A stretch of 9,590 nucleotides of DNA, from the NCBI GenBank assembly GCA_025363495.1, contig JANYDR010000240.1, forward strand, positions 1 to 9,590, in the 5' to 3' direction. Within the stretch, counting starts at the first letter, position 1. Each line of letters opens with the position of its first letter. The notes beneath the pieces were generated by a model. That model worked only from the letters and a program-made list of their open reading frames with translations. It was not told the DNA's origin and did no database searches. The stretch comes from Cyclobacteriaceae bacterium. GTDB lineage: Bacteria > Bacteroidota > Bacteroidia > Cytophagales > Cyclobacteriaceae. The position numbers and the translations under genes are program-made. Shown piece by piece: positions 7,644 to 9,590 of this stretch.

Positions 7644-8291
7644 TTAAATAGCAATTGGTTCCTTCTCACCTAAATGACGTGGTTCGGTTTTCAATATGTA
7701 CAAATCAAGAATCGCTTTTGCACGTGCAAAATATTCCCGAACGTATACTTTAACAGTAGGCTCCTGCTGTCGTTCACGCACTACAAGTGCCACAGCATCA
7801 ATATTAAAATAATCGCTTATAAAAAGAGCTCTGTATGAATGGAACGGCTGCGTAATAATAGTAATGTGATCCTGTCCGAAAATCTCCTTGCTGCGTATGA
7901 CCGAATCAAGAGTTCTCAGCCCTGCATAATCAAGAGTGATGGCTGAATTTGGGACACCTAACTTCATCAAGGCACGCTTCATCTCAATCGGCTCATTATA
8001 AAAAATGGTTCTGTTATCTCCGCTGACAATGATGTGGCTTATTTTTCCAATCTTGTACAAATCAGCAGCGGTTTTCATCCGATTATCAAAAAATGGATTT
8101 GGAGAACCATTCCATAATCTGCTGCTGGTACCCAGTACAAGTCCTACCTTATTTACAGGTACTTCACTGTAGCTTGAGAAAACTTTCTTCTCAGTACTTT
8201 CCACCACCCACCAGTTACCTATCAGCAAAAGAACTGCAAGTAAAACCAGTGAGGACAATCCAACCCGCCATACCTTTCCCCAGAATGACAT
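7644..8291 (-). CDS. sanA: SanA-like DUF218 (ElyC/SanA/YdcF family) inner-membrane protein
   Basis: A 215-residue protein with one N-terminal membrane segment (about 8-30) and a DUF218 domain expected to face the periplasm. Family motifs are clear: VGLVLGTSSR (49-58), VSGDN (89-93), YNEPIEM (98-104), LDYAGLRTLDS (120-130), ITQPFHSYRALFI (146-158). The C-terminal tail carries LGEKEPI. E. coli SanA, with the same motif order, is linked to envelope barrier function (vancomycin exclusion at high temperature); its biochemical activity is not settled. ATG at 8291 is preferred because the membrane segment follows closely, as in SanA; a TTG at 8333 would add 14 residues. It lies 48 bases after trmH and 52 bases before the interrupted DUF5686 gene, all in the same direction. 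Confidence 0.9.
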   Translation of the reverse strand: MSFWGKVWRVGLSSLVLLAVLLLIGNWWVVESTEKKVFSSYSEVPVNKVGLVLGTSSRLWNGSPNPFFDNRMKTAADLYKIGKISHIIVSGDNRTIFYNEPIEMKRALMKLGVPNSAITLDYAGLRTLDSVIRSKEIFGQDHITIITQPFHSYRALFISDYFNIDAVALVVRERQQEPTVKVYVREYFARAKAILDLYILKTEPRHLGEKEPIAI

Positions 8292-8310
8292 CCTTAAATA
8301 GATTAAAGCA

Positions 8311-8333
8311 TTGTCTGACAGACGACCAGACAA
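8311..8333 (-). other. Inverted repeat between trmH and sanA
   Basis: TTGTCTG (8311-8317) and CAGACAA (8327-8333) are perfect 7-bp arms around a 9-base loop. The loop holds a further CAGAC (8319-8323), so GTCTG can pair with either copy, giving two mutually exclusive hairpins. It begins 6 bases after the trmH stop. No T-run follows in the direction of transcription, so it is not a standard terminator. Confidence 0.4.
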
Positions 8334-8339
8334 GTAAAA

Positions 8340-9026
8340 TTACTGAATTGATCGCAGAAATTCACGTTCGATGAGTTCTGATCTCCGAACCGCGTTCTTA
8401 TACCATTGCAAACGTAACAGGGACTTCTCAAGGTCACTCATTTGCCACGCAATCTCTGATGTCCTTAAACGCGTCAGAACAGAATTCATACAAACGGCAG
8501 CGCTAACGGAGATATTCAAACTTTCAGTAAAACCCACCATTGGTATGTTGACTTTTACATCAGCGTGATCAATAGCATACGGAGAAGTTCCATCTTTTTC
8601 GTTACCCATCACAATTGCAAGAGGCTTATCCAATGCAAGTTCTTCAATTGGCACACCATCAGGTGAGGGATCAGTAACAGCAATCCGATAACCATTGTCA
8701 CGCAGGTTTTTAAAACAATCCTCAGCATTGTTATAATTTTTCTTCCTGTATCTTATAATGCTAAGCCATTTGTCGGATCCCTTCAATACTTTTTTGTTAG
8801 TGCCCCACGTGCTTGAAGTCTCAATCATATGAATATCCTGGACACCAAGGCATTCACAGGTCCGCATGACTGCACTGGCGTTATGTGATTGATAAATGTC
8901 CTCCATCACCATCGTGACATAGCGGGTACGATGAGCGATAACACGTTCCATGAAGTCCTTTTTATGATCAGAAATAAACTGACTAAAATGGTTTGTCAGT
9001 AAAAGTGTTTTATCTAAAGATTCCAT
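8340..9026 (-). CDS. trmH: tRNA (guanosine(18)-2'-O)-methyltransferase, SpoU/TrmH family
   Basis: SPOUT-fold enzyme that transfers a methyl group from S-adenosylmethionine to the 2'-OH of G18 in tRNA. The three knotted-fold motifs are all present. Motif 1 has Asn49 and Arg55 (HNASAVMRTCECLGV). Motif 2 is AIVMGNEKDGTSPYAID, with Glu143. Motif 3 is IPMVGFTESLNISVSAAVCM, with Ser169 and Asn171. At 228 residues it is almost the length of E. coli TrmH (229), and it has the extra C-terminal helical region (RLQWYKNAVRRSELIEREFL) of that group. Other 2'-O-methyltransferases of the superfamily (TrmL, RlmB) differ in length or N-terminal domain, so TrmH fits best; substrate identity is inferred. ATG at 9026 faces a divergent SDR gene across 48 bases. 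Confidence 0.9.
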   Translation of the reverse strand: MESLDKTLLLTNHFSQFISDHKKDFMERVIAHRTRYVTMVMEDIYQSHNASAVMRTCECLGVQDIHMIETSSTWGTNKKVLKGSDKWLSIIRYRKKNYNNAEDCFKNLRDNGYRIAVTDPSPDGVPIEELALDKPLAIVMGNEKDGTSPYAIDHADVKVNIPMVGFTESLNISVSAAVCMNSVLTRLRTSEIAWQMSDLEKSLLRLQWYKNAVRRSELIEREFLRSIQ

Positions 9027-9051
9027 CCAACAATCTATCCGTTATAGTGTT

Positions 9052-9067
9052 TTACTCTCGAAAGTAA
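9052..9067. promoter_or_regulatory. Palindrome in the trmH-SDR divergent spacer, possible operator
   Basis: TTACTCTCGAAAGTAA pairs with its own reverse complement at 7 of 8 base pairs, centred between C9059 and G9060. It sits 25 bases before the trmH ATG and 7 bases before the SDR ATG. On the minus strand TACTTTCG inside it also resembles TAnnTTTG with one mismatch. A dimeric regulator site is a reasonable guess; no regulator gene is in the window. Confidence 0.35.
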
Positions 9068-9074
9068 GCAAACA

Positions 9075-9590
9075 ATGAGTCAAAAAAAGTATTTGGTGAT
9101 CGGTGGCAGTTCGGGTATAGGCCTTGCGCTGTCCAAATTGTTAGTACAGAATGGAAACGAAGTTATCATCGCTTCCCGAAGAACTCCTGAAATTCCTGTC
9201 ACTCATATACCATTTGATGTAATTACGGATGAGTTCCCCGCAGGATTATTACCGGAAAGTCTTGATGGATTAGTTTATTGCCCGGGGACGATAACGCTAA
9301 AACCCTTCCAGCGGTTTACAGATCAGGAATTTCTGAATGACTTTACTATCAATACTCTTGGGGCCATCAGAGCTATCCGAAGCGCATTACCTAATCTTAA
9401 AAAAGCCGGCAAGGCTTCGATTGTTTTATTTAGTACCGTAGCGGTTGCTCAAGGAATGGCATTTCATACCTCAGTCGCTGTCTCCAAGGGAGCACTGGAA
9501 GGACTTACAAGATCGTTGGCTGCAGAACTAGCCCCCATAATAAGAGTAAATTGCATTGCTCCATCTCTAACCGATACTCCATTGGCAGCG
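9075..9590 (+). CDS. Short-chain dehydrogenase/reductase-like protein, N-terminal 172 codons (cut by window edge)
   Basis: Rossmann-fold SDR family protein. The nucleotide-binding motif is GGSSGIG (10-16) just after beta-1 (KYLVIGG), then a second strand ending ASRR (33-36), which suggests NADP(H) preference. The usual NNAG motif appears as VYCPG (67-71). N93 in TINTLGAIRAI and the active-site serine S120 (IVLFSTVA) are present. The classical YxxxK is altered: the segment FHTSVAVSKGALEGLTRSLAAE aligns K138 with the catalytic lysine but has V134 where tyrosine should be. RVNCIAPSLTDTPLA (157-171) matches the family's region after beta-6. ATG at 9075 places the glycine motif at the expected distance. 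Substrate unknown; with tyrosine missing, standard oxidoreductase chemistry is doubtful. The C-terminus is outside the window. Confidence 0.9.
   Translation, partial: MSQKKYLVIGGSSGIGLALSKLLVQNGNEVIIASRRTPEIPVTHIPFDVITDEFPAGLLPESLDGLVYCPGTITLKPFQRFTDQEFLNDFTINTLGAIRAIRSALPNLKKAGKASIVLFSTVAVAQGMAFHTSVAVSKGALEGLTRSLAAELAPIIRVNCIAPSLTDTPLAA

Noticed and set aside
8292..8333. TTG at 8333 as the sanA start
   Set aside because: It would add 14 polar residues before the membrane segment and place the start inside an inverted repeat. ATG at 8291 fits SanA proteins better.
8093..8568. Plus-strand open frames over sanA and trmH
   Set aside because: They are antisense to two well-supported genes, with no domain or start context.

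Overview
The window reads as chromosomal DNA of a member of the Bacteroidota, probably a Cytophagales-like lineage. The evidence is two outer-membrane proteins with a CarboxypepD_reg-like domain followed by DUF5686 (an architecture typical of this phylum), the absence of clear Shine-Dalgarno sequences, and a TAnnTTTG-type -7 element. I see no rRNA, tRNA, CRISPR array, insertion sequence or phage gene. No gene-free stretch exceeds 170 bases.

Layout. Everything from 1 to 9026 lies on the minus strand, so reading order runs from right to left. It starts with trmH (8340-9026, tRNA Gm18 2'-O-methyltransferase). Next is a SanA-like DUF218 envelope protein (7644-8291). Then comes a tandem pair of DUF5686 genes. 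The first copy (5090-7591) is interrupted by a single in-frame TAA, and the second (2416-4920) is intact. After these come thrS (313-2256, threonyl-tRNA synthetase) and the first 68 codons of infC (1-205, initiation factor IF-3), cut by the window edge. On the plus strand, diverging from trmH, is the first 172 codons of a short-chain dehydrogenase/reductase-like gene (9075-9590), cut by the other edge.

How they fit together. thrS-infC is the widely conserved translation cluster. Its 107-base spacer can fold into two hairpins, the second followed by seven T, which suggests a terminator or attenuator controlling infC. infC has no in-frame ATG and apparently starts at GTG. The DUF5686 pair is a tandem duplication encoding probable outer-membrane beta-barrel proteins of unknown role; SanA is also an envelope protein. 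The spacers after both DUF5686 genes carry short degenerate repeats with a period of about 7 bases.

The points most worth following up are the lone nonsense codon in an otherwise intact, full-length paralogue; the SDR-like protein whose YxxxK tyrosine is replaced by valine; the structured thrS-infC leader; and a near-perfect 16-bp palindrome between the divergent trmH and SDR genes. I did not find convincing evidence of a wholly new multi-gene system.
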